Positions 1 to 6,009 of a DNA stretch of 14,983 nucleotides are shown piece by piece. How positions within the stretch are numbered: the first letter of the stretch is position 1; the number at the start of each line of letters is the position of its first letter. The DNA is taken from positions 1-14,983 of the forward strand of contig NZ_JYJG01000479.1 in the NCBI RefSeq assembly GCF_000955955.1, in the 5' to 3' direction. The translations under genes were made by a program, and so were the position numbers. The DNA is from Lentzea aerocolonigenes. Lineage in GTDB: Bacteria; Actinomycetota; Actinomycetes; Mycobacteriales; Pseudonocardiaceae. A model generated the notes under the pieces. The model was not told where the DNA came from and did not search any database. It was given only the letters and a program-made list of their open reading frames with translations.

Positions 1-46
1 GCAGGTCAGGCCAAGTGTCATAGGTGTCGTGCGCGTTTTCTCTCTC

Positions 47-75
47 TTGACGTAACTCGACGACATAAAGAGGAT
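47..75 (+). promoter_or_regulatory. Weak candidate promoter for the 82 gene
   Basis: TTGACG at 47-52 is a good -35 match. A 17-bp spacer leads to GAGGAT at 70-75, a poor -10 element that overlaps the presumed Shine-Dalgarno region. If used, transcription would begin at or next to the GTG start and make a leaderless message. The overlap with the ribosome-binding sequence makes this ambiguous. Confidence 0.2.
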
Positions 76-81
76 GGTCAT

Positions 82-975
82 GTGAGGAAACTTGCGAGCA
101 GTCAGCGTTCCAACGTCTGGGCAGATGGAGATCGGATCATCAAGCAGGTGATCGGCACCCGCGAAGCGTTCGACCGGGAGATCACCGCCCTGCGACTCGC
201 TGAGCACACCGGCATGGTCCCGCGCATCCTCGACGTCGACCAGGACGACCAGACGGTGGTGCTGGAACGACTGAGGTCGGATCCGCCCGAGGAGGACTGG
301 GTGATCGACTACGCCCGAGGACTCGCCAGGCTGCACATGGCCACCGGGGCCGAGCATGACGGCCAGTTGCCGCGTCAGGAGATTCCGGATCCGGAACCGT
401 TTCTGAGGTTCGTCCGGGCCATGGATGTGGAGATCGGTAAGGCGGAGGAAGAACTGGTCTTCGAGGACACCGGGAAGTTCGACCTCCTGCACGGCGACCC
501 GTGCCCCGGTAATGACGTGTATTCGGAACAAGGCGCCAGGTTCATCGACCTGGAGGGCGCGTCACTGGGCGATGGGCTCAGCGAACTCGTGTACCTGCGG
601 ATGGGATTTCCGACCTGCGCGACCGTTTCGGAGACGCCGAGGGAGTTGCGAGAGGCGGCGGAACAGGCCTACTTCGAGGAACGAGGAACCAAGAGCGGGC
701 TCGAAGACGCCTGCGTGCGGTGGCTGGTGGAGGGGAACGCGTTGGTGCAGCGCTTCGAGCGCGACGGCACGGATCATCTCGCCAGGGTCGTCGACGAGGA
801 CTGGTTCTGGTACAGCACGACAGCGCGCGGCCGGCTGATGTTCCGGGCACGGGTGGTCGCCGAGTTCACCGAGACGCATCCGGAGATGAGTGCGTTGGCG
901 CGCCGGTTGCACGAGCGGATGAGCAAGGTGTGGGAGCCGCAGCCGATCGACACGAGGCGCACCCACGTGTCATGA
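82..975 (+). CDS. Phosphotransferase-fold small-molecule kinase (APH family)
   Basis: This 297-residue protein has the aminoglycoside-phosphotransferase/choline-kinase fold. The catalytic loop reads HGDPCPGND (residues 137-145), matching HGDxxxxN with Asp139 as the likely base and Asn144 as a metal ligand. It is followed by FIDLEG (154-159), in which Asp156 fills the second metal site. Lys21 (IIKQV) and Glu33 (REITAL) are candidates for the N-lobe Lys-Glu pair. It would be a cytoplasmic enzyme moving the ATP gamma-phosphate onto a small hydroxyl substrate; the sequence does not show which one, so antibiotic resistance should not be assumed. The GTG start follows AAAGAGGA at 67-74 with good spacing. 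A four-codon ORF (ATG at 74) ends across the start. Its stop overlaps that of the opposite gene inside TCATGA. Confidence 0.82.
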   Translation: MRKLASSQRSNVWADGDRIIKQVIGTREAFDREITALRLAEHTGMVPRILDVDQDDQTVVLERLRSDPPEEDWVIDYARGLARLHMATGAEHDGQLPRQEIPDPEPFLRFVRAMDVEIGKAEEELVFEDTGKFDLLHGDPCPGNDVYSEQGARFIDLEGASLGDGLSELVYLRMGFPTCATVSETPRELREAAEQAYFEERGTKSGLEDACVRWLVEGNALVQRFERDGTDHLARVVDEDWFWYSTTARGRLMFRARVVAEFTETHPEMSALARRLHERMSKVWEPQPIDTRRTHVS

Positions 976-1878
976 CCAGGCGGACAACGACAGGCGAGAG
1001 GTGAACGAGCGATCGACGCCGGACACCGGGTCCACAAAGGACAAGGTGCGGGCCAGCAGCTGCAGAGGTGAGGAGAAGTCGTCCAGCGGACGTTCCTGCA
1101 GGATCGGGTAGAAGTCGTCGTTGACGATCGGGACACCCAGGCCGGACATGTGCAGGCGCAGCTGGTGGGTGCGGCCGGTCAACGGCTTCAGGTGATAGCG
1201 GCCCAAGCCGTTCCGGTGCTCCACCAGGGACACGTGGGTCTCGGCGTTCGGTGGACCGTCCACTTCGAACGCGGTGATGATGCCGCGCTCCTTGATGATC
1301 CGCGAACGGACCACGCACGGGAGTGACAACGACGGTGAGTAGGGCGCGATCGCCTCGTACTCCTTGGAAACCAGGCGGTCGCGGAACAGCGTCTGGTATT
1401 TGCCGCGGAGTTCGCGACGGACGACGAACATCACGAGCCCGGCGGTGACCCGGTCCAGGCGATGCGCGGGGGAGAGGTCGGGCAGGCCGAGGGAGTCGCG
1501 CAGCTTGACCAGCGCGGTCTGCATGATGTGCTGACCGCGCGGAATCGTGGCCAGGAAGTGCGGCTTGTCGGCGACCACGATGTCGTCGTCCTGGTAGACG
1601 ACGCCGACCTCGAACGGGACGGGCACCTCGACGGGCAGATCGCGGTGGAACCAGATGTAGCTGTCCGGGATGAACGGCGCGTCGATGCCCAGCGGTCCGG
1701 AGACGCCCCAGATGCGTTCCTCCAGCAGCATTTCCTCGATCCGCGCCGGAGCTACCCGTGGCAGGCGTTCGACGAGGTGCTCGCGCAGCAGCAGCCACGA
1801 GCCCTCTGGCGGCAGCTTGAGGCGCGCGGCGTCCAGGCCGTTGCGCTGGGGGAGTGGAGAGGAAGGTTTGCGTCTCAT
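970..1878 (-). CDS. RluA-family pseudouridine synthase
   Basis: This 302-residue protein should isomerise uridine to pseudouridine in rRNA or tRNA. The family motifs appear in order: DKPHFLATIPRG (about 104-114), HRLDRVTAGLVMF (139-151) with catalytic Asp142, and a C-terminal GRTHQLRLHMSGLGVPIVND block that binds and orients the substrate. About 90 residues precede the catalytic domain; they are not a clear S4 domain, which is common in actinobacterial members. The exact RNA position modified cannot be read from sequence. The ATG at 1878 starts in front of a basic N-terminus (MRRKP). A TAGACT-like -10 element only 9 nt upstream suggests a nearly leaderless message. It is divergent from the EamA transporter and converges on the phosphotransferase gene, sharing 6 bp. 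Confidence 0.88.
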   Translation of the reverse strand: MRRKPSSPLPQRNGLDAARLKLPPEGSWLLLREHLVERLPRVAPARIEEMLLEERIWGVSGPLGIDAPFIPDSYIWFHRDLPVEVPVPFEVGVVYQDDDIVVADKPHFLATIPRGQHIMQTALVKLRDSLGLPDLSPAHRLDRVTAGLVMFVVRRELRGKYQTLFRDRLVSKEYEAIAPYSPSLSLPCVVRSRIIKERGIITAFEVDGPPNAETHVSLVEHRNGLGRYHLKPLTGRTHQLRLHMSGLGVPIVNDDFYPILQERPLDDFSSPLQLLARTLSFVDPVSGVDRSFTSRLSLSAWS

Positions 1879-1887
1879 TGCACGACC

Positions 1888-1893
1888 AGTCTA
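1888..1893 (-). promoter_or_regulatory. Candidate -10 element for the pseudouridine synthase gene
   Basis: Read on the minus strand this is TAGACT, fitting the actinobacterial TANNNT -10 pattern, 9 nt before the ATG at 1878. That spacing would put the transcript start about 2 nt before the start codon. No convincing -35 element is present 17-18 bp upstream. Confidence 0.25.
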
Positions 1894-1909
1894 AACGGTC
1901 GGGAAAACC

Positions 1910-1923
1910 GAACGATATCGCTC
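1910..1923. promoter_or_regulatory. Palindrome between divergent genes (possible operator)
   Basis: The 92-bp gap between the pseudouridine synthase and transporter genes contains the perfect 8-bp palindrome CGATATCG (1913-1920). It extends to GAACGATATCGCTC with one mismatched pair. A second short inverted repeat, CGACC/GGTCG, lies to its left around 1883-1901. Short palindromes arise often in GC-rich DNA, so an operator role is only a guess from its position. Confidence 0.2.
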
Positions 1924-1970
1924 GGAAAGATTCGCTGTACTGAAGAGAGGCGGGGAACGAGGCTGGGAGC

Positions 1971-2834
1971 ATGGCAGTCTTCCTGGTCCTCGGTTCGGTC
2001 GTCTCGCTGCAGTTCGGCGCGGCCTTCGCGAGTCAGCTGTTCGGGCAGATCGGCGCGCCCGGCGCGACGGCGTTGAGGCTCGGCATCGCGGCGATCATGC
2101 TGGCCGTGGTCGTGAAACCGAAGTTCCGCCAGGAGACCGTCGTGCTCGGCATGACGATGGCCGGCATGAACGGCACGTTCTACCTCGCGCTCGACCGGAT
2201 CCCGCTCGGCGTGGCGGTGACGATCGAGTTCCTGGGGCCGTTGGGACTCGCGGCGATCTTGAGCAGGCGGGCGAGGGACTTCGTGTGGGTCGGACTCGCG
2301 CTGGCCGGCGTGATCATCCTGGGAGTTCGTGAGTACACGGGCGCGCACCTGGACATGATCGGTGTGGTGCTGGCGTTGTTCGCGGCCGCGTTCTGGGCCT
2401 GTTACGTGCTGGCTGGACGGAAGCTCGCGACGGCTGGGCTCGGGACCGGCGGGCTCGCGGGGGCTAGCTTGATCGCGGCGGCACTCACGTTGCCGTACGG
2501 GTTGTCGACGGCCGGAACCAAGCTGTTCGAGCCCAAAATCCTGGTGCTCGGGACGTTGGTGGCGCTGCTGGCGTCCGCGATTCCGTACACGCTGGAGATC
2601 CGGGCGCTGAAAACGCTGCAGGCCAACACGTTCGGCGTCGTGCTGGCACTGGAACCGGCGGCGGCCGCGTTGGCCGGTGTGGCGATCTTGGGGCAGCACC
2701 TGAGCGTCATTTCGTTGTGCGCCATCGCATTGGTGATCACCGCGGGGGTTGGAGCCGCTCTGCGGAAAGCGCCAAGGCGTCGCGAAACGCCTGCACGGCA
2801 GGATGCTGACCTCGTCCTGCCCGTGCCGCAGTGA
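1971..2834 (+). CDS. RhtA-like EamA/DMT-superfamily exporter
   Basis: This 287-residue integral membrane protein is made of alternating hydrophobic segments, about ten helices in two EamA repeats. The stretch DRIPLGVAVTIEFLGPLGLA and the second-repeat signature RALKTLQANTFGVVLALEPA closely resemble the RhtA threonine/homoserine exporters, so export of amino acids or related small molecules by a secondary transporter is likely. The substrate is not determined. The ATG at 1971 is preceded by GAGG at 1959-1962 and gives a normal family length. The C-terminal tail of about 20 residues after the last helix is basic, then acidic, and is encoded in DNA that also encodes the end of the LysR regulator on the other strand (2737-2834). 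Regulation by that neighbour is plausible but not shown. Confidence 0.85.
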   Translation: MAVFLVLGSVVSLQFGAAFASQLFGQIGAPGATALRLGIAAIMLAVVVKPKFRQETVVLGMTMAGMNGTFYLALDRIPLGVAVTIEFLGPLGLAAILSRRARDFVWVGLALAGVIILGVREYTGAHLDMIGVVLALFAAAFWACYVLAGRKLATAGLGTGGLAGASLIAAALTLPYGLSTAGTKLFEPKILVLGTLVALLASAIPYTLEIRALKTLQANTFGVVLALEPAAAALAGVAILGQHLSVISLCAIALVITAGVGAALRKAPRRRETPARQDADLVLPVPQ

Positions 2835-3624
2835 ACAACAACCGGGACTGCGGAACGGGGAGCTCGTGCAGGTCGACGGTGACCTCGCGGTCGTACCAGA
2901 CGAGATCGGGCAGCAGCGCGACCGCGAGTCCCCGTTCCACGAACCGCAGCTTGACGAGCACGTCGATCGACGAGAAGCGCACGTCCGGCTCGTAGCCGTG
3001 GCGGCGGCACCAGTTCACGTTGAAGATCCGCTGCGGCATGCCCTCGGTTTCCATGATCCACGGGAATGAGCCGACCTCGTCCACCGACAGTCCACGTGGG
3101 ACGGCCAGCCGGATCGGGTCCCGGAACAGTTCCCGGTACTCCAGGCCGGAGAACCGCGGTTCCGGCTGATCCGGCCACTCCTCCAGGAACACGAGGTCGA
3201 AGTCGCGGGCGTTCAAGCCGGAAAGCGCTTCCGCGGGGTCGAGGACCTGGAACTCGATCCGAAGCGACGGATGCTCATCTCTCATGCGTGCCAACGTCGC
3301 GGGGATCAACGCGAGCGCCGCGGTCTGGAAGGTCGCGACCCGCAACGTGCCGGTGATCTCGTGCAGCGACGCGGCGACCTCCGACTCGGCCTGCTCCAGC
3401 CTGGTCAGCACTTCTTCGGTGTGCCGCACCAGAATTTCGGCCTGCGGAGTGAGCTTCACACGCCTGCCGACCGGTTCCAGCAACGGCACGCCGACCTCTG
3501 TTTCGAGCAACGACAGCTGCTGCGACACCGACGACGGGCTGTAGTTCAGCGCCTGGGCGACGGCCGCGAGCGTTCCTCTTTGGGAAAGTTCGCGCAGCAG
3601 TCGCAGACGATGGAGGTCGAACAT
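2737..3624 (-). CDS. LysR-type transcriptional regulator
   Basis: This 295-residue protein opens with the typical actinobacterial LTTR winged helix-turn-helix (residues 4-62). It includes LSQRGTLAAVAQALNYSPSS and SQQLSLLETEVGVPLLEPVG, followed by the linker helix to about residue 87 and a periplasmic-binding-like effector domain to about 290 (GTLRVATFQTAALALIPATL). It is cytoplasmic, and its effector is unknown. The ATG at 3624 gives the normal MFDLHRLRLLREL start, but no good Shine-Dalgarno sequence precedes it. An inverted repeat lies 9-28 bp upstream (3633-3652), suggesting autoregulation and control of the divergent secreted-protein gene. The last 98 bp overlap the 3' end of the convergent transporter. 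Both C-termini look full length, so the overlap seems real. Confidence 0.9.
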   Translation of the reverse strand: MFDLHRLRLLRELSQRGTLAAVAQALNYSPSSVSQQLSLLETEVGVPLLEPVGRRVKLTPQAEILVRHTEEVLTRLEQAESEVAASLHEITGTLRVATFQTAALALIPATLARMRDEHPSLRIEFQVLDPAEALSGLNARDFDLVFLEEWPDQPEPRFSGLEYRELFRDPIRLAVPRGLSVDEVGSFPWIMETEGMPQRIFNVNWCRRHGYEPDVRFSSIDVLVKLRFVERGLAVALLPDLVWYDREVTVDLHELPVPQSRLLFTAARAGRGQHPAVQAFRDALALSAERLQPPR

Positions 3625-3632
3625 CAGATCAT

Positions 3633-3652
3633 TATCGGCTACGCTCCCGATA
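3633..3652. promoter_or_regulatory. Inverted repeat in the lysR/secreted-protein divergent region
   Basis: TATCGG (3633-3638) and CCGATA (3647-3652) are perfect inverted repeats separated by 8 bp. They lie between the LysR start and the divergent secreted-protein gene. LysR regulators commonly bind interrupted dyads in exactly this position. A TACGCT -10-like hexamer (3640-3645, plus strand) falls between the arms, so binding could block or tune transcription. Binding is inferred from layout only. Confidence 0.4.
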
Positions 3653-3667
3653 CCGCCCCCTGAGAAA

Positions 3668-3687
3668 ACGTGCTGTCCTCAGCACGT
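3668..3687 (+). promoter_or_regulatory. Leader hairpin 5' of the secreted-protein gene
   Basis: ACGTGCTG (3668-3675) and CAGCACGT (3680-3687) form a perfect 8-bp stem with loop TCCT. With one mismatch it extends to AAA...TT on the outside. It ends three bases before the Shine-Dalgarno sequence GAGGAGG (3691-3697). Because TCCTCA (3676-3681) also pairs perfectly with TGAGGA (3690-3695), an alternative hairpin could mask the ribosome-binding site. The two folds cannot coexist. Confidence 0.5.
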
Positions 3688-3690
3688 CTT

Positions 3691-3697
3691 GAGGAGG
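3691..3697 (+). promoter_or_regulatory. Strong Shine-Dalgarno sequence of the 3705 gene
   Basis: GAGGAGG lies 7 nt before the ATG at 3705 and fixes that start. It is the strongest ribosome-binding site in the window, and TGAGGA at its 5' end can be paired by upstream TCCTCA. Confidence 0.7.
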
Positions 3698-3704
3698 TAT
3701 CGGT

Positions 3705-4307
3705 ATGTCCAAACGACTCCGCATCGTCGCGGGGTTCGCGCTGGCAACCGGTCTGCTCGTGTCGGGCTCGCCCGCACAGGCTCAGGTCGAATCCGGTCCG
3801 TGGACCAGCTACTCGCCGTCGTTCAGCGTCCAGCAACGCGGCTGCGGCAAGGCCAGCGACCTCACGTTCCAGCTCACCTGCTCGACCGGTTCCGGCGACC
3901 AGCGTGCCGAGCGCCGGTACGCCACTTACACGGGCGGCACGCGACAGTTCGAGGGCAGCTTCCGGATCACGAGTCTCGGAGGCACCAGGGTCAGTCTCAA
4001 GCAGACGTTCAAGGACGACCCCGGCGCGGGTCCGTACTTCATGCTCGCCGTGGAACGCGGCGGCCGGTTGTACGCCGTGCACGGAGGCGACACGATCGCC
4101 AGCGGGGCGACCGTCGGCACGACCGTGCGCGTGAACACCGTGCACGTCGTCGGCAGCACCCACCGGACCTACATCAACGGCTCGAAGAAGCACGAGGTGT
4201 CGAGCTCCGGCGGGAACTTCTACGACAAGTTCGGCGCGTACCGGACCGCGAGCGGTCAGGGTCCGGCGACGGTCGTGTGGAGCAACATCAAGTTCTGGCG
4301 CAAGTGA
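3705..4307 (+). CDS. Secreted jelly-roll-like protein, possibly polysaccharide-lyase related
   Basis: This 200-residue protein starts with a clear signal peptide: basic MSKRLR, a hydrophobic core, then the AQA cleavage motif with the cut after residue 26. The mature part is beta-rich, with a likely Cys47-Cys59 disulfide. The stretch RQFEGSFRITSLGGTRVSLK and the ending YDKFGAYRTASG...VVWSNIKFW resemble the concanavalin-like beta-sandwich of small extracellular lyases and carbohydrate-binding proteins (PL7/PL20 style). I cannot point to a confirmed catalytic set, so an enzymatic role is unproven; a lectin-like role is also possible. It has a strong Shine-Dalgarno sequence, a hairpin leader and a divergent LysR gene, so it is probably tightly regulated. 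A lipoprotein gene follows after 10 bp, probably in the same transcript. Confidence 0.75.
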   Translation: MSKRLRIVAGFALATGLLVSGSPAQAQVESGPWTSYSPSFSVQQRGCGKASDLTFQLTCSTGSGDQRAERRYATYTGGTRQFEGSFRITSLGGTRVSLKQTFKDDPGAGPYFMLAVERGGRLYAVHGGDTIASGATVGTTVRVNTVHVVGSTHRTYINGSKKHEVSSSGGNFYDKFGAYRTASGQGPATVVWSNIKFWRK

Positions 4308-4317
4308 CCGCACCTAA

Positions 4318-4989
4318 GTGATCAAGCGCATTTCTGTGGTGGGACTGCTGTTCCTGGCTGCCTGCGGCCAGGAACAGCAGGACCTTGCGCTGACGTCCGA
4401 GCTGACCTCGCCGACCGACGTGACGCTGCACTGGCGTCCGGAGGCGGGAGCGGCGGGACAGGTCGTCGAGTACGCGAACGCTGCCGACGGCGAGTACGTG
4501 GTGCTGGAGTTCGCGCCACCCGCGCGGAACTCGTTCAAGCACCCGGACCTGATTCCGGAAACCCAGTTCTACTACCGGGTCCGGCCGTTCAGCGGGCCGT
4601 CATCGGCCACTGTGGACGTCACGTTGCCCCCTGGCGACGAGACACCGGAGATCGAAGGGCCGGACTGGACTGCGCCGCGCAAGGACGGCAAGGGCACCCA
4701 TCCGGTGGCATCGCCGGAGGCAGCGGCGGTGAATCTGAAGGCGGAGGTCAAACACGCCAACGGGATCCTGTTCACGTGGGAGGACCAGGCGTCGGACGAG
4801 GACGGGTACCTCATCGAGGTCAAGCCCGCCGGTGCCGCGGACTACCGCGTCGCCGTGCAGCTCGACCCGGACACGACCTCGTACGGCGTGATCACACTCC
4901 CAGACGAGAAAACCGCGACCTATCGGGTGCGGGCTTTCCGGTTCGGAGCGGCGTCGAACCTGACGCATCAGACGACGGGGAAGGCCTGA
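4318..4989 (+). CDS. Lipoprotein with two fibronectin type III-like domains
   Basis: This 223-residue protein has a short lipoprotein signal with the lipobox LAAC, Cys16 being the acylation site, so the protein should be anchored on the outer face of the membrane. Two FnIII-like beta-sandwiches follow, at about 24-103 (VTLHWRPEAG ... FYYRVRPFSG) and 138-220 (ILFTWEDQASDEDGYLIEV ... TYRVRAFRFG). They are separated by an acidic and proline-rich linker. No enzymatic motif is visible, and binding or adhesion is the usual role of such modules. The GTG start sits 10 bp after the secreted-protein stop without a good Shine-Dalgarno sequence, so translation may depend on ribosomes arriving from upstream. 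Its last 98 bp overlap the minus-strand small membrane gene, and a strong hairpin begins 18 bp after the stop. Confidence 0.78.
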   Translation: MIKRISVVGLLFLAACGQEQQDLALTSELTSPTDVTLHWRPEAGAAGQVVEYANAADGEYVVLEFAPPARNSFKHPDLIPETQFYYRVRPFSGPSSATVDVTLPPGDETPEIEGPDWTAPRKDGKGTHPVASPEAAAVNLKAEVKHANGILFTWEDQASDEDGYLIEVKPAGAADYRVAVQLDPDTTSYGVITLPDEKTATYRVRAFRFGAASNLTHQTTGKA

Positions 4990-5158
4990 GGGCGTGTCTG
5001 GCACTCCACGCGCTCGCGGCGAGAAGTAACGCCGCGAGCGCGTAGGGCCAGTTGGTTCTCTCCGTGACGGCGAGGCCGAGGTCGATCAAGGCCAGCAGGC
5101 AGAAAGTGCTGCTCAGCAGCCACCAGGTCAGGTTGTCAGCGCGTGCGTCGGCGGTCAT
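4892..5158 (-). CDS. Small two-helix membrane protein, unknown function
   Basis: This 88-residue protein has two probable membrane helices, residues 11-31 (TWWLLSSTFCLLALIDLGLA) and 37-53 (WPYALAALLLAASAWSA), and a polar, Ser/Pro/Arg-rich tail. I do not recognise a named family. Support for a real gene: ATG start 9 bp after the stop of the upstream coiled-coil gene, two clean hydrophobic segments with Trp at the interfaces, and no competing ORF in 4990-5158. Against it: the last 98 bp lie antisense to the lipoprotein gene, and the second helix is encoded by a perfect hairpin that looks like a terminator for the opposite strand. No clear Shine-Dalgarno sequence is seen. Confidence 0.55.
   Translation of the reverse strand: MTADARADNLTWWLLSSTFCLLALIDLGLAVTERTNWPYALAALLLAASAWSARHALRPSPSSDASGSTPLRTGKPAPDRSRFSRLGV
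5008..5043. terminator. Strong 14-bp-arm hairpin (probable terminator)
   Basis: ACGCGCTCGCGGCG (5008-5021) and CGCCGCGAGCGCGT (5030-5043) are perfect complements around an 8-nt loop. Outer CTGGC (4998-5002) and GCCAG (5047-5051) can extend the structure. It starts 18 bp after the lipoprotein stop, the right place for a terminator of the 3705-4989 transcript. No T-run follows, as is common in actinobacteria. It also lies inside the minus-strand small ORF, where it encodes an Ala/Leu-rich helix. Confidence 0.6.
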
Positions 5159-5167
5159 GCGGGTGGG

Positions 5168-5824
5168 CTACCCGTTTTCGATCGCCTTCACACCTTCTTC
5201 CTCTTCTTTTTTCTCGCCGCGGCGGCGCATGAACCCGAAACCGGGGATGCCGAGGATCGCCTGGCGCATGTCGCTGGTGACTTCCAGCAGCTGGTGGACC
5301 TCGGGACCGACCCGGTCGAGCGTCGCGAGGATCGGCAGGATGTCGCTGGTCAGGTGCTCGGTCAGCACCGGCAGCTCGTCGACCAGCTTGATCGCGGCCT
5401 CGACCTCGTGCGGCGACAGTTCCTCGACGAACCGCTTCGCGAGCGGCTGGGCCTGCTTGGCGATCGGCTCGTAGATGCCGATCAGCTCGTTGGCCGTGTG
5501 CGCGGTGTGGCCGGCGGTCGTGACGACCTGCGCGGCCCGTTCCGTGATGTCGCCGGCGCTCGCGGTGATCGCGCGGACCTCGTCGCCGGCCTTCTCCGCG
5601 TCCGACACGACGTGGGTGGTGCGGTCGACCAGTTCGTCGGCCTTCTTGATGATGCCGTCGATCGCGTCGACCGTGCCGTTGACCTTGCGGACGAGCTGCT
5701 CGACCTCGGTGATCAGGTCGAGCACGCGACCGGGGACCGCGGCGACGGTCGCGGTGGTGTCGACGACGGTGTTGATGGCGAAGCCGAGCGCCTTGCCGGC
5801 CAGACCCATGCCGGGGATCTCCAT
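5168..5824 (-). CDS. Coiled-coil protein of unknown function
   Basis: I chose the ATG at 5824 (218 residues, MEIPGMGLAGKALGF) over upstream in-frame ATGs because the extra N-terminus is low-quality and the family usually begins near here. After an amphipathic N-terminal segment, residues about 30-130 form long heptad-rich helices (LITEVEQLVRKVNGTVDAID, ADELVDRTTHVV). A conserved-looking block follows (LPVLTEHLTSDILPILATLD, VGPEVHQLLEVTSDMRQAIL, GIPGFG), then a charged KKEEEE tail. Similar actinobacterial proteins are, to my knowledge, sometimes labelled RuBisCO large subunit in databases; nothing here resembles RuBisCO. It may be a structural or membrane-associated helical protein. It is probably cotranscribed with the small membrane gene downstream and is divergent from the 6010 operon. 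Confidence 0.75.
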   Translation of the reverse strand: MEIPGMGLAGKALGFAINTVVDTTATVAAVPGRVLDLITEVEQLVRKVNGTVDAIDGIIKKADELVDRTTHVVSDAEKAGDEVRAITASAGDITERAAQVVTTAGHTAHTANELIGIYEPIAKQAQPLAKRFVEELSPHEVEAAIKLVDELPVLTEHLTSDILPILATLDRVGPEVHQLLEVTSDMRQAILGIPGFGFMRRRGEKKEEEEGVKAIENG

Positions 5825-5916
5825 ACGTCCACTCTGCCCTATGCGTTGATCGTTTTGGGGGAGCGCCATTCGTTTTCCAAAACTGTCAGACCCCGTCATT
5901 AGAGTCCTTGATGTCC

Positions 5917-5926
5917 GCCAGCTGGC
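5917..5926. promoter_or_regulatory. 10-bp palindrome in the divergent intergenic region
   Basis: GCCAGCTGGC is a perfect palindrome about midway between the coiled-coil gene and the 6010 operon, 16 bp upstream of the candidate -35 element. It could be a repressor or activator site. Position is the only support. Confidence 0.25.
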
Positions 5927-5941
5927 TGACCGGGCGATCCG

Positions 5942-5970
5942 GGAACCGTGCACCGTCCGAAGTTGTCATA
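5942..5970 (+). promoter_or_regulatory. Candidate ECF-sigma promoter of the envelope operon
   Basis: GGAAC (5942-5946) and GTCATA (5965-5970) are separated by 18 bp. This matches the general shape of actinobacterial extracytoplasmic-function sigma promoters (GGAAC, 16-18 bp, then GTC). Transcription would start near 5976, at the 5' edge of the leader hairpin and about 34 bp before the ATG. Envelope-stress control would fit the genes, but only the motif is seen. Confidence 0.35.
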
Positions 5971-5992
5971 GCCGGGGGTTAGCATCCCCGGC
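5971..5992 (+). promoter_or_regulatory. Leader hairpin before the 6010 gene
   Basis: GCCGGGG (5971-5977) and CCCCGGC (5986-5992) form a perfect 7-bp stem with an 8-nt loop. It ends just before the Shine-Dalgarno sequence GAGGGAGG (5997-6004), which lies 5 nt from the ATG at 6010. It may cap and stabilise the 5' end of the mRNA or affect ribosome access. Confidence 0.45.
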
Positions 5993-6009
5993 GGGCGAGG
6001 GAGGCGCGC

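Noticed and set aside
82..975. Aminoglycoside resistance gene
   Set aside because: Only the general phosphotransferase fold motifs are present; substrate specificity cannot be inferred and no resistance context is seen.
866..1972. 368-codon minus-strand frame over the pseudouridine synthase
   Set aside because: It shares the strand but not the frame of a clear RluA protein; Arg/Pro-rich without motifs.
5825..5953. N-terminal extension of the coiled-coil gene
   Set aside because: Ser/Arg-rich sequence unlike the rest; ATG 5824 fits the usual family start.
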